A stretch of 64,000 nucleotides of DNA from Oceanithermus desulfurans (GTDB lineage: Bacteria; Deinococcota; Deinococci; Deinococcales; Marinithermaceae), in assembly GCF_014201675.1 (NCBI RefSeq), contig NZ_JACHEZ010000009.1, positions 1 to 64,000 on the forward strand, given 5' to 3'. Both the position numbers and the translations under genes were made by a program. Positions within the stretch are counted from its first letter, which is position 1; each line of letters opens with the position of its first letter. The notes under the pieces are model-generated. The model did not search any database and was not told the DNA's origin. It saw only the letters and a list, made by a program, of their open reading frames with translations. Shown one piece after another: positions 1 to 11,451 of this stretch.

Positions 1-96
1 CGCGAAGGCGGGGGCCCCTCCTCTCGTGCCAAAAGCCATTCCTTCACAGGCACCAGGGTACGGGGTTCCAGTGAACAACGTGTTGGGAGGTTACAG

Positions 97-1332
<1,236 letters not shown>

Positions 1333-1339
1333 GGGGTTC

Positions 1340-1345
1340 AGTTTA
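1340..1345 (-). promoter_or_regulatory. Putative -10 box of the antiporter gene
   Basis: TAAACT on the minus strand, seven bases before the ATG of the antiporter. The spacing suggests a transcript that starts at or next to the start codon. No convincing -35 hexamer was seen. Confidence 0.4.
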
Positions 1346-1373
1346 CCCGCGGCGAAACGGGGCTCGGGACCCG

Positions 1374-1405
1374 AAAAAACAGGGAGACCGGCGCCGGTCC
1401 CCCTG
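1374..1405 (-). terminator. Intrinsic terminator of the tRNA-Asp/tRNA-Phe transcript
   Basis: On the minus strand a nearly perfect GC-rich palindrome (arms CAGGGGGACCGG / CCGGTCTCCCTG, one mismatch) is followed by six T residues. It lies 25 bases past the 3' end of tRNA-Phe. Confidence 0.85.
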
Positions 1406-1429
1406 CACTATGCATCTAGAGAAAAAGTT

Positions 1430-1505
1430 TGGTGCCGAGGGGCGGAATTGAACCGCCGACACTGCGATTTTCAGTCGCATGCTCTACCAACTGAGCTACC
1501 TCGGC
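1430..1505 (-). tRNA. tRNA-Phe (anticodon GAA)
   Basis: 76-nt cloverleaf read on the minus strand. The acceptor stem is GCCGAGG/CCTCGGC with discriminator A and an encoded CCA. The D-arm contains AGCTCAGTTGGTAGAGC, the anticodon loop is CTGAAAA (GAA) and the T-loop is GGTTCAATTCC. It follows tRNA-Asp by five bases, so the two are surely cotranscribed. Confidence 0.97.
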
Positions 1506-1510
1506 ACCTC

Positions 1511-1587
1511 TGGCGGCCCCGACGGGACTCGAACCCGCGATCTCCCACGTGACAGGCGGGTGTGTTAACCGACTACACCACGGGGCC
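1511..1587 (-). tRNA. tRNA-Asp (anticodon GTC)
   Basis: 77-nt cloverleaf on the minus strand. The acceptor stem is GGCCCCG/CGGGGCC with discriminator G, the specific identity base for Asp, and an encoded CCA. The anticodon loop is CTGTCAC (GTC) and the T-loop is GGTTCGAGTCC. It is the first gene of the Asp-Phe pair and is preceded by a consensus promoter at 1630-1658. Confidence 0.97.
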
Positions 1588-1629
1588 AGACGCATTGTGC
1601 TGCCGGCCGCGGCCGGAGCAGCGGAATTC

Positions 1630-1658
1630 ATCATAAAGAAGCGCCTGGGCCATGTCAA
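1630..1658 (-). promoter_or_regulatory. Sigma-A-type promoter of the tRNA-Asp/tRNA-Phe operon
   Basis: On the minus strand TTGACA, a 17-base spacer and TATGAT. The -10 ends about 42 bases before the 5' end of tRNA-Asp, leaving a short 5' leader to be trimmed. Both hexamers are near consensus. Confidence 0.85.
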
Positions 1659-1691
1659 GGCGGTTTTTCCGCGCAGGCACGCGCCATCCTG

Positions 1692-1697
1692 TACGAT
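1692..1697 (+). promoter_or_regulatory. -10 box for leaderless HAD hydrolase mRNA
   Basis: TACGAT followed by exactly six bases and then the GTG start at 1704. This geometry puts the transcription start on the first base of the codon. Confidence 0.55.
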
Positions 1698-1703
1698 GGG
1701 CAC

Positions 1704-2351
1704 GTGGCCGATACCGTCTTTTTCGACGTGGGGGGCACGCTCATCCTGGCCCACCCGCTCCACTGGCTGAAGCCCGTCCTCGACCGCTGGGGGGTGGCCG
1801 CCGACTGGAGCCGCCTCGCCGAGGCCGCGCCGCCGGCGTTCGACTTCTACAACGCCCACCACCTCCAGGCCCGCTCGTTCGAGGAAGCCCTGGAGCTCTG
1901 GCGCGCCACCGACCGCACGATCCTCGAGGGTCTTGGGGTGGAAGACGCGGACGAGGTCGCGGACCGGCTGGTGGCCGCCTGGGACGACCCGGCCATCTGG
2001 CCGCTGGCTCCCCACGCGCACGAAGTGCTCGCGGCCCTGAAGGCGCGCGGCAAGAAGCTGGTCGTCGTCTCCAACTGGGACGGGCTGCTGCCGCGGGTGC
2101 TCGAGGTGGTGGGCCTCGCCCCCTACTTCGACGCCGTGGTGGTCTCGGCCCTGGTGGGGGCGGCCAAGCCCGACGCCCGCATCTTCAACGAGGCGCTCGC
2201 GCGCTCCGGAGCCCGGCCCGAGGCGACGCTGCATGTGGGCGACAGCCCGGAGGCCGACGCCGGGGGCGCGGCGGCGGTAGGGATCACCCCGCTGCTCGTC
2301 GACCCCGTGGACCCGCAGCGCGACCTGCGCACGGTGCTGGAGGTGGCATGA
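1704..2351 (+). CDS. HAD-superfamily hydrolase
   Basis: 215-aa haloacid-dehalogenase-like hydrolase with a helical cap domain (about 20-95). The core motifs are all present: I FFDVGGTLI with nucleophile D8, II VVSNWDG around S123, III K155 in GAAKPDARIF, and IV HVGDSPEADAGGAA with D180. Motif I reads DVGGT, so the usual second aspartate (D+2), which acts as acid/base in phosphatases, is glycine. The HDHD3/REG-2-like branch shares this feature. The substrate is unknown, and a phosphatase role should not be assumed. The GTG start is chosen because a TANNNT box sits six bases upstream. The stop overlaps the start of the next gene (ATGA), so the two are cotranscribed. Confidence 0.85.
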   Translation: MADTVFFDVGGTLILAHPLHWLKPVLDRWGVAADWSRLAEAAPPAFDFYNAHHLQARSFEEALELWRATDRTILEGLGVEDADEVADRLVAAWDDPAIWPLAPHAHEVLAALKARGKKLVVVSNWDGLLPRVLEVVGLAPYFDAVVVSALVGAAKPDARIFNEALARSGARPEATLHVGDSPEADAGGAAAVGITPLLVDPVDPQRDLRTVLEVA

Positions 2352-2704
2352 GCGTACGCAAGAAGATCTGGGGCAAGAACGCCGAGCGGATCGCCGAGGC
2401 GCTCGAGCGCCTCGACCCCGACCTGGCGCGCTACATCCAGGACTTCGCCTACGAGGAGGTGATGGCGCGGCCGGGGCTGGACCTGAAGACCCGCGAACTG
2501 CTGGCCATCACCGCGCTGATCGCCCTGGGCAACCCAGGCGAGCTCAAGACCCACCTGCGCGGCGCCCTGGCCAACGGAGCGACGGAGCGCGAGGTGCGCG
2601 AGACGATCATCCACAGCGCGCTCTTCCTGGGCTTTCCGCGGGCGCTGGGCGCGATGAAGGTCTTTAGCGAGCTCCTGGCGCGCACGGACGAACGCGGAGC
2701 CTGA
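2348..2704 (+). CDS. Carboxymuconolactone decarboxylase (AhpD-like fold) family protein
   Basis: 118-aa all-helical protein of the carboxymuconolactone decarboxylase family. The recognisable part is KTRELLAITALIALGN followed by LKTHLRGALANGATEREV and IIHSALFLGFPRA, with two conserved histidines. There is no cysteine at all, so it cannot act as an AhpD-type CxxC peroxidase partner. It resembles the 4-carboxymuconolactone decarboxylase-like subgroup, most members of which have no assigned substrate. Its ATG overlaps the stop of the HAD gene by four bases. A strong hairpin follows the gene. Confidence 0.8.
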   Translation: MSVRKKIWGKNAERIAEALERLDPDLARYIQDFAYEEVMARPGLDLKTRELLAITALIALGNPGELKTHLRGALANGATEREVRETIIHSALFLGFPRALGAMKVFSELLARTDERGA

Positions 2705-2715
2705 CCGCCGCCAAC

Positions 2716-2750
2716 GAACCAGGGACGGCGCAAAGCGCCCTCCCTGGTTC
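2716..2750. terminator. Hairpin between two convergent genes
   Basis: Inverted repeat with outer arms GAACCAGGGA/TCCCTGGTTC and inner arms GGCGC/GCGCC around an AAA loop, with one C-C mismatch. It lies between the convergent ends of the decarboxylase-like gene and dafA. There is no T-run on either side, so it is either a T-less bidirectional terminator or an mRNA-stabilising stem. Confidence 0.6.
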
Positions 2751-2770
2751 GAAAGAAGCGTGAATCGGCG

Positions 2771-3019
2771 TCAGGAACCGAACCGCTCGAGCACCTCCAC
2801 CACCAGCGCCGCCCCGATGAGGTTGGCCCCCAGCTCGCGACGGATGCGCTCGGCGCGGTAGAGCCGCTCGACCTGCTCGCGGGTGAAGTACCACTCGCCG
2901 GCGATCACCACCGGCTCGACGAAGCCGATCTCGACGTAGGCCTCGAGGGTGGAAAGCGCCAGACCCTCGCGCCTGAGCAGCTCCGCCGGATAGCGTTCGT
3001 GCAGCACCAGCGCGGTCAC
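2771..3019 (-). CDS. dafA: DafA-type DnaK-DnaJ assembly factor (MerR/CbpM-like)
   Basis: 82-aa protein directly downstream of dnaJ. Its position as last gene of dnaK-grpE-dnaJ-x, size and sequence style ([20 protein letters not shown] followed by an ITREQVERL-like segment) match the winged-helix CbpM/MerR-like fold. In Thermus thermophilus the protein at this place is DafA (78 aa), which holds DnaK and DnaJ in a 3:3:3 complex. The start is GTG and overlaps the dnaJ stop (GTGA), so translation is coupled. The name is assigned from operon context plus fold. A CbpM-type DnaJ modulator is the alternative name for the same kind of protein. Confidence 0.8.
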   Translation of the reverse strand: MTALVLHERYPAELLRREGLALSTLEAYVEIGFVEPVVIAGEWYFTREQVERLYRAERIRRELGANLIGAALVVEVLERFGS

Positions 3020-3885
3020 GCGACCACCCCCTGCTTCCTCAACAGTTCGGCGAGTTCACGGTAGAGGCGCTCCTCATCGGGCGTCGGGTGCTCGGGAATC
3101 ACCACGCGCACCTCGGCGTACTGGTCCCCGCGGCCGCCGCCCCGCCTGGGCCAGCCCTTGCCGCGCAGGCGCAGCTTGCGCCCCGCCTGGGTGCGCGGCG
3201 GGATGGTGAGCTCGACGAAGCCGTCCAGCGTCGGCACCTTGACCTTGCCCCCCACCACGGCGATCGGCGCGGGCACGTCGATGGTGGTGTAGACGTCGTC
3301 ACCCTCGAGCCGGAAGGTGGGGCTGGCCGCGAGGCGCACGGTCAGGTAGAGGTCGCCCGGGGGCTGGCCGGGGCCGCCCTTGCCCGGCAGGCGGATCCGC
3401 TGCCCGGGCCGCACGCCGGCCGGGATCGTCACGCTCAGGCGCTCGCCGTTCAGCTGGATCGTCTGCTCGCCCCCGTGGTAGGCCACTTCCAGGGGGATGG
3501 CGATCTCCGCCTCGTAGTCGCGCCCGCGGCGCGGGCCCCGCGCCGCGGGCCGGCTCCCGGCGCCGAAGAGGTCGCCCAGCCCGCCGCCGAAGAGGGTCTG
3601 GAAGAAGTCGGAGAAGTCCTCCACGTTCCCCTCGACGTGCCAGCCGCCGGGGGGCGGGGGCGGCGGGGCCTGGGTGGTGCCGTACTGGTCGTAGATCTTG
3701 CGCTTCTCGGGATCCGAGAGCACCGCGTAGGCCTCGCCGATCTCCTTGAACTTCTCCTCGGCCCCCGGGTCCTTGTTGACGTCGGGGTGGTACTTGCGCG
3801 CCAGCTTGCGGTAGGCCCGCTTGATCTCTTCTTCGCTGGCCGTGCGCGGTACTCCGAGGATGGCGTAGTAGTCCTTGTATTCCAT
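3016..3885 (-). CDS. dnaJ: Molecular chaperone DnaJ, zinc-finger-less (Thermus/CbpA type)
   Basis: 289-aa Hsp40 co-chaperone that stimulates DnaK ATPase. The J-domain spans about 1-68 with HPD at 33-35. A short Pro/Gly-rich linker follows (about 72-122), and then the two C-terminal beta domains (substrate binding, [17 protein letters not shown] region, and dimerisation tail). The four CxxCxGxG zinc motifs of classical DnaJ are absent, as in the approximately 280-aa Thermus DnaJ. The Shine-Dalgarno for dnaJ must lie in the G-rich, repeat-like gap after grpE (see 3893-3959). Confidence 0.93.
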   Translation of the reverse strand: MEYKDYYAILGVPRTASEEEIKRAYRKLARKYHPDVNKDPGAEEKFKEIGEAYAVLSDPEKRKIYDQYGTTQAPPPPPPGGWHVEGNVEDFSDFFQTLFGGGLGDLFGAGSRPAARGPRRGRDYEAEIAIPLEVAYHGGEQTIQLNGERLSVTIPAGVRPGQRIRLPGKGGPGQPPGDLYLTVRLAASPTFRLEGDDVYTTIDVPAPIAVVGGKVKVPTLDGFVELTIPPRTQAGRKLRLRGKGWPRRGGGRGDQYAEVRVVIPEHPTPDEERLYRELAELLRKQGVVA

Positions 3886-3892
3886 GGTTTTT

Positions 3893-3959
3893 CGGGTGTG
3901 GGGTGTGGGATGTGGGGCGTGGGATAATACCTACCCCCTACTTCCCACCTCCCACCTCC
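3893..3959. repeat. G-rich/C-rich dispersed repeat between grpE and dnaJ
   Basis: Low-complexity element made of GTGGG/GGATG units on one side and CCCAC/CTCCC units on the other, separated by ATAATACCTA. The two halves can pair into a long imperfect stem. Each strand also has at least four G-runs of three or more, so G-quadruplexes are possible. A related piece, sharing AGGTGGGAGGTGGG, occurs at 22520-22554. It fills the whole grpE-dnaJ gap. Confidence 0.6.
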
Positions 3960-4513
3960 TTCTTCTTTGTTACCGCCACCCGGGCGGGGCGGATCAGCTG
4001 CTCGCCGTAGCGGTAGCCCTTCTGGTAGACCTCGGCCACCTTCTCGTCCTCCTCGCCCTCCACGATGCCGACGGCCTCGTGGACGCTGGGGTTGAAGGGT
4101 TCGCCCTCGCCGGGCACCGGCTCCACCCCCAGGCCGCTGAGGATGCGCTGGAAGCCCTGGTGCACCGCGCGCACCCCCTCGGCGATCGTCTCGGGCTTGG
4201 CACCGGCGTGCTCGAGCGCCCGCTCCAGGTCGTCGAGCACGGGCAGCAGGGCGCGGATGGCCTTGATCTCGCCGTCCCGGCGCGCCGATTCCACCTCGGC
4301 CTGCATGCGCTTGCGGTAGTTGTCGAAGTCGGCCAGAAGCCGCATGTACTTGTCTTTCAAGATCTCGATCTCTTTCCGGGCCTTGGCGAGCTCGCCTTCG
4401 GCGCGCTCCAGTTCCGCGGCCACCTTCTCGGCCTCCCGGGCCACCTCGCGCTCTTCGGCCTCGACGCGCGCGTTCAGGTCGTTTTCGGGCTTCGAGGTCT
4501 GCTCCTTCGCCAT
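3938..4513 (-). CDS. grpE: Nucleotide exchange factor GrpE
   Basis: 191-aa GrpE, which releases ADP from DnaK and so resets the chaperone cycle. A charged N-terminal coiled coil (about 10-75) carries the dimerisation helix and ends in LADFDNYRKRM. The C-terminal beta domain has the family signature FNPSVHEAVG and GYRYGEQLIRPARVAV. The gene is second in the dnaK operon, 52 bases after dnaK, and a strong hairpin sits in that gap. A GGGTG stretch precedes the ATG as a modest ribosome-binding site. Confidence 0.95.
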   Translation of the reverse strand: MAKEQTSKPENDLNARVEAEEREVAREAEKVAAELERAEGELAKARKEIEILKDKYMRLLADFDNYRKRMQAEVESARRDGEIKAIRALLPVLDDLERALEHAGAKPETIAEGVRAVHQGFQRILSGLGVEPVPGEGEPFNPSVHEAVGIVEGEEDEKVAEVYQKGYRYGEQLIRPARVAVTKKKEVGGGK

Positions 4514-4530
4514 GGTTCACCCCCAGGGCC

Positions 4531-4558
4531 GGCCGGGCGCGGACCTCCGCGCCCGGCC
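4531..4558 (-). promoter_or_regulatory. Intergenic hairpin between dnaK and grpE
   Basis: Perfect 12-bp stem (arms GGCCGGGCGCGG / CCGCGCCCGGCC) with a four-base loop, located between the dnaK stop and grpE start and with no T-run. It could stabilise or process the dnaK part of the mRNA, or act as an attenuator that lowers grpE-dnaJ-dafA relative to dnaK. Confidence 0.6.
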
Positions 4559-4565
4559 CCGCGGA

Positions 4566-6437
<1,872 letters not shown>

Positions 6438-6467
6438 AATTCACGCTCCTTTCTTAACTCCACATGA

Positions 6468-6496
6468 AGTATATCACCGTGGCATGCGGCTGTCAA
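6468..6496 (-). promoter_or_regulatory. Consensus sigma-A promoter of the dnaK operon
   Basis: On the minus strand TTGACA, exactly 17 bases, then TATACT, about 30 bases before the dnaK ATG. Both hexamers are near perfect. An imperfect A+T-rich inverted repeat (TTCATAT...ATCTGAA, 6511-6527) lies just upstream of the -35 and could be a regulator site shared with divergent ftsH. Confidence 0.85.
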
Positions 6497-6584
6497 CAGA
6501 CTTGAGCGTATTCATATCATATCTGAACCGCCCCTTCCTTTGGACTCCTCATGCGCGGAAGGTGTAGGCTTGAGTCGAGTCAAG

Positions 6585-8477
<1,893 letters not shown>

Positions 8478-8490
8478 CCGGACCGTGAAG

Positions 8491-8496
8491 TAGAAT
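8491..8496 (+). promoter_or_regulatory. -10 box for leaderless mRNA of the 8503 gene
   Basis: TAGAAT, six bases, then ATG at 8503. Confidence 0.5.
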
Positions 8497-8502
8497 CAAA
8501 CC

Positions 8503-8853
8503 ATGCTGGAAGGCCTCGTCACCGGCCTCGTGCTGGGCGCGTGGATCCTGATGGCGCTGGCGAAGGCGACGGGCCGCGACGTCTCGCGTTGGCGCGCAGC
8601 CAACCTACCCCTGGCCGCCCTTGCGGCCGCCCTGGGGCTGACCCTGACCTACGCCTTTCTGCCCGCGCCCTGGTGGCCGCAGGCGCGGGGCCTCGCCGTG
8701 GGTTCGCTGATGCTGTGGCTGGGTTGGTGTACGGCCCGGCACCCGGCACAAAAGGACCCCGGCTGCGCATCCTGGGTTGGATCGTCGCGGCGCCGGGTGT
8801 GGGCGAGCTGGCGCGGGTGTTCTGGAGCTGAAGCATGGGACCGGTCGCCGTAG
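8503..8853 (+). CDS. Small membrane protein with a probable frameshift near its C-terminus
   Basis: Unrecognised. The first 75 codons encode three hydrophobic segments (about 5-20, 33-52 and 62-75). After that the frame turns into a Cys/Arg/Ser/Trp-rich tail ending at 8853, unlike membrane-protein sequence. The overlapping frame gives a natural continuation (GLVYGPAPGTKG then a hydrophobic helix GWIVAAPGVGELARVFWS) ending at 8831. A one-base indel around 8715-8725 would join the two. Either this is a sequencing indel or a recent pseudogene. The expression signal (TANNNT six bases upstream) is intact. Confidence 0.5.
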   Translation: MLEGLVTGLVLGAWILMALAKATGRDVSRWRAANLPLAALAAALGLTLTYAFLPAPWWPQARGLAVGSLMLWLGWCTARHPAQKDPGCASWVGSSRRRVWASWRGCSGAEAWDRSP

Positions 8854-8959
8854 CCTCTCGTCTTCATGGCCGTAAGACGGCTCGGACCCTCCCCGCGGCC
8901 CGGGTCGGACGACTCCCGAACGGCGCGAAATCCGCAGGGGCGGGCAGGAAGGAAAAGGC

Positions 8960-9298
8960 ATGAACCTCACGACACTCCTACCCCCTCTGTTAGCGGCGCT
9001 GGCGTTGTTCTTCGGCCTGCGTGGGCGTCCGCCCGCGTTGCGTCTGACCGCCACGCTCGTCCTGGGCGCGGCGGCCGCGGTCTTGGCCGGTACCCTGCCC
9101 CATGAGGGGTTGCGCTGGGGCTTCGTGCTTACCTTCGCTCTGCTCGCGCGCGCCCTCTACCCCTATTCCCGGCACACGGACGCGCCTCCGGCGCACGGCT
9201 TGGACCTGCCGCGCGTCCTCTGGTTCTTTGGAATCGTGCTGCTGCTCCGGCTAGCTTACGCGGCCCGTGCCGCACCAACGAAGGGAGGCTTCCCATGA
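8960..9298 (+). CDS. Small integral membrane protein, unknown function
   Basis: 112 aa with about four hydrophobic helices (2-18, 27-42, 50-66 and 85-104) and no recognisable family motif. A purine-rich AAGGAAAAGG precedes the ATG. Its stop overlaps the start of the DUF1648 gene (ATGA), so the two are translationally coupled, and a joint membrane function is the only reasonable inference. Similar pairs with SdpI-like proteins occur in Gram-positive bacteria as peptide-toxin immunity, but nothing here proves that role. Confidence 0.6.
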   Translation: MNLTTLLPPLLAALALFFGLRGRPPALRLTATLVLGAAAAVLAGTLPHEGLRWGFVLTFALLARALYPYSRHTDAPPAHGLDLPRVLWFFGIVLLLRLAYAARAAPTKGGFP

Positions 9299-9939
9299 AC
9301 CCTCGTACCAAACTGGGCTTGCTGCTGCTCGCCACGCTGCTCTTCGTCTGGACCGTGGTCGTCCTCGTCTACCCGTTGCTGCCCGAGACCGTGCCCGCGC
9401 ACATGGACGCCGCGGGGCGGGTAACCCGCTGGGGATCGAAACTCGAGGTTCTGAGCCTGCCCCTGATCTTTACCTTCGTGGCGCTGCTGGCCGCGCTCCT
9501 CCTCTACGCGGCCCCGCTCGAAGGCGGCGAGGAGGTCTTCAGGGCTGCGGCTGCGTTCGTGCTGTGGGGCGGCCTATTCGCCGTGCTGTTTCCGCTCGGT
9601 GCCTTGTGGTTTCCCGGTAACGGAGCCGCGCTGACCCGTCTCTTAAGCGCCGGCGCAGGCCTGTTCCTCGTGGCCGTCGGCTGGGCGCTGCCGGTGCTCT
9701 CGCGTTCCACACCTACGCGCCCCCTCTGCGGCCTGCCCGGCCAGCCCGTACCGACCCCCGAGCAAGGCGCCCGCCTGAACCGTAGGTTTGGCGCGCTGCT
9801 GGCGCTGCACGGCGTGCTCACGCTGGTCCTCGCCCTCGCCGCGCCTTCCCCCGCCTGGGCGGGCGTCTACCTGGTGGCGGGGCTGGTCGTGCTCGCCGCC
9901 GGGTTCTGCAGCCTTGCGGGGCGCGGGCTGCGGCCCTGA
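9295..9939 (+). CDS. DUF1648/SdpI-like membrane protein
   Basis: 214 aa. The N-terminus has a membrane helix followed by LPETVPAHMDAAGRVTRWGS, the DUF1648 signature found at the start of SdpI-type immunity/signalling proteins. About six hydrophobic segments follow, with a polar loop around 140-165 containing a Pro-rich stretch. SdpI in Bacillus protects against the SdpC peptide toxin. Most homologues elsewhere are uncharacterised, so only the family can be assigned. It overlaps the preceding small membrane gene by four bases. Confidence 0.7.
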   Translation: MNPRTKLGLLLLATLLFVWTVVVLVYPLLPETVPAHMDAAGRVTRWGSKLEVLSLPLIFTFVALLAALLLYAAPLEGGEEVFRAAAAFVLWGGLFAVLFPLGALWFPGNGAALTRLLSAGAGLFLVAVGWALPVLSRSTPTRPLCGLPGQPVPTPEQGARLNRRFGALLALHGVLTLVLALAAPSPAWAGVYLVAGLVVLAAGFCSLAGRGLRP

Positions 9940-9967
9940 GCCGGTCCGTGGGGCGCGCTCCTGGAGT

Positions 9968-10282
9968 TCACACCCAGAGCGCACCCGCCCATCCCACCAG
10001 CGCCCCCAGGAAAACCGACATGACCCCGATGGGCAGCCAGGCTCCCGGCTCCTCCTCGGTAACGATGATGATGACCGGCAAGGCCAGCAACAGCGCGGCC
10101 AGCGCCCCCGTCAGCCAGGACGCCAGCCCCCAGTGGAGGTAGGGGATGACCAGGCCCAGTACCAGCCAGTGAACGAACGCCGAAACATTGGCCCGGGCGC
10201 CGCTTCCCCGAGCCAGCATGGGCGCCACGTCGACCAGGCCCGCGACCGCCCCGATGAACAGGGCCGCTGCGACTCCCTGCAT
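9968..10282 (-). CDS. Small membrane protein, unknown function
   Basis: 104 aa with three clear hydrophobic helices (about 4-24, 38-60 and 65-84, with a fourth near the C-terminus). Not recognised. It is a monocistronic unit with its own good promoter (10357-10385) and a GGAG ribosome-binding site six bases before the ATG, so it is very probably expressed. It converges on the DUF1648 gene. Confidence 0.6.
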   Translation of the reverse strand: MQGVAAALFIGAVAGLVDVAPMLARGSGARANVSAFVHWLVLGLVIPYLHWGLASWLTGALAALLLALPVIIIVTEEEPGAWLPIGVMSVFLGALVGWAGALWV

Positions 10283-10356
10283 GGCTACTCCTTTCCGCGG
10301 GGAGGGTCTGGAACTCGAAGCGTAAGCGTAGGGTGATGGGGTGTCCCGACAGGGAT

Positions 10357-10385
10357 AGTATGTTACAAGCGTACTACCGCGTCAA
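10357..10385 (-). promoter_or_regulatory. Promoter of the 104-aa membrane protein gene
   Basis: Minus strand TTGACG, 17-base spacer, CATACT, about 75 bases before the start codon. This implies a 5' leader of roughly 65 bases. Confidence 0.7.
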
Positions 10386-10395
10386 CTTTTTGCCT

Positions 10396-11451
10396 TTACC
10401 GAGTACGTGTCACCTTGTGCAGGTTGCGCGGGCGGTCGGGGTCGTGGCCGCGAGCGCGGGCCAGCGCGTCGGCGAAGGGGTAGAAGGCCTGGACCGCCAG
10501 CACGCTGTCGAGGACGGGGTGGAAGCGGCCGGGCAGCGGCAGGGGCGCATCGGCCAGCCCCAGCGCCTCGGGCTCGCTCGCGGCCACGGCCAGCTCGGCC
10601 CCCTTGGCCTTGAGGCTGCCTAGGAGCTCGAGCACCTGCGGGTAGGGCCGGTCGTAGGGCGCGAGCGCCAGGATGGGGTAGCCGGGACCCACGATGGCCA
10701 CCGGGCCGTGCAGCAGCTCCGCGGTGGAAAAGGCCTCGGCGTGCAGCGCGCTCGTCTCCTTGAGCTTGAGGGCCACCTCCTGCCCCGCGGCGTAGGCGTA
10801 GCCCCGGCCGATCACGTAGGCGTCGGTCGCGGGCGCGAACAGCTCGAGCCCCGCGCTCCAGTCGCTACCCGCCGCCGCGGCCATGCGCTCGGGAAGCTGC
10901 GGCAGCGCTTCCTCGAGGTCCGTCGCCTCCTCGACCGCACCCACGAGCTGGGCAAGCCCTACGAGCATGGTCAGGTAGCTCTTGGTCGCGGCCACGCTCT
11001 TCTCCTCGCCCGCGTGGAGCGGCAGCACCACCTCGGCCGCCCGCGCCAGCGGCGAGTCCTCGACGTTGACGAGGGCCACGGTGAGCGCACCGGAGGCGCG
11101 GGCCGCCTTGAGCGAGGCCACCAGGTCCTCGCTCGCCCCCGACTGGCTCAGGGCCAGCACCAGCGCCCCGCGCAGGTTGGGCCGGGCGCCGTAGACCGTG
11201 ACGACCGAGGGCGCGGCGCTCGCGGTCACCCAGCCGAGCCGCACCTCGAAGAGGTACTTGCCGAAGAGCGCAGCGTGGTCGGAGCTGCCGCGGGCGATCG
11301 TCTGCACCAGCGTCGGGGGGCGCCGGCGCAGGAAGCGCGCCAGCGAGCGCACTTCGGCGGCGTTCTCGGCGAGCAACCGCTCGGCCGCCGTCGGCGCTTG
11401 TAGCGCCTCGGCGAACATGCGGCTAGGCGCGGGCGAAGACGCGTCTTCCAC
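10396..11451 (-). CDS. SIS-domain glucosamine-6-phosphate deaminase (NagB-II type)
   Basis: 351-aa protein equal to the isomerase half of GlmS: two SIS domains (about 45-180 and 205-330) without the glutaminase domain. Visible sugar-phosphate motifs are ARGSSDHAA, LALSQSGASEDLV and KLKETSALHAEAFSTAEL (the last typical of GlmS/NagB-II). With nagA immediately upstream it most likely turns glucosamine-6-P into fructose-6-P plus ammonia, completing amino-sugar catabolism. The GTG start at 11451 is preferred over ATG 11418 because GGAGGAGG lies just ahead of it and family members carry about ten residues before the first helix. It overlaps nagA by 29 bases. AgaS-type deaminase is the alternative. 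Confidence 0.8.
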   Translation of the reverse strand: MEDASSPAPSRMFAEALQAPTAAERLLAENAAEVRSLARFLRRRPPTLVQTIARGSSDHAALFGKYLFEVRLGWVTASAAPSVVTVYGARPNLRGALVLALSQSGASEDLVASLKAARASGALTVALVNVEDSPLARAAEVVLPLHAGEEKSVAATKSYLTMLVGLAQLVGAVEEATDLEEALPQLPERMAAAAGSDWSAGLELFAPATDAYVIGRGYAYAAGQEVALKLKETSALHAEAFSTAELLHGPVAIVGPGYPILALAPYDRPYPQVLELLGSLKAKGAELAVAASEPEALGLADAPLPLPGRFHPVLDSVLAVQAFYPFADALARARGHDPDRPRNLHKVTRTR

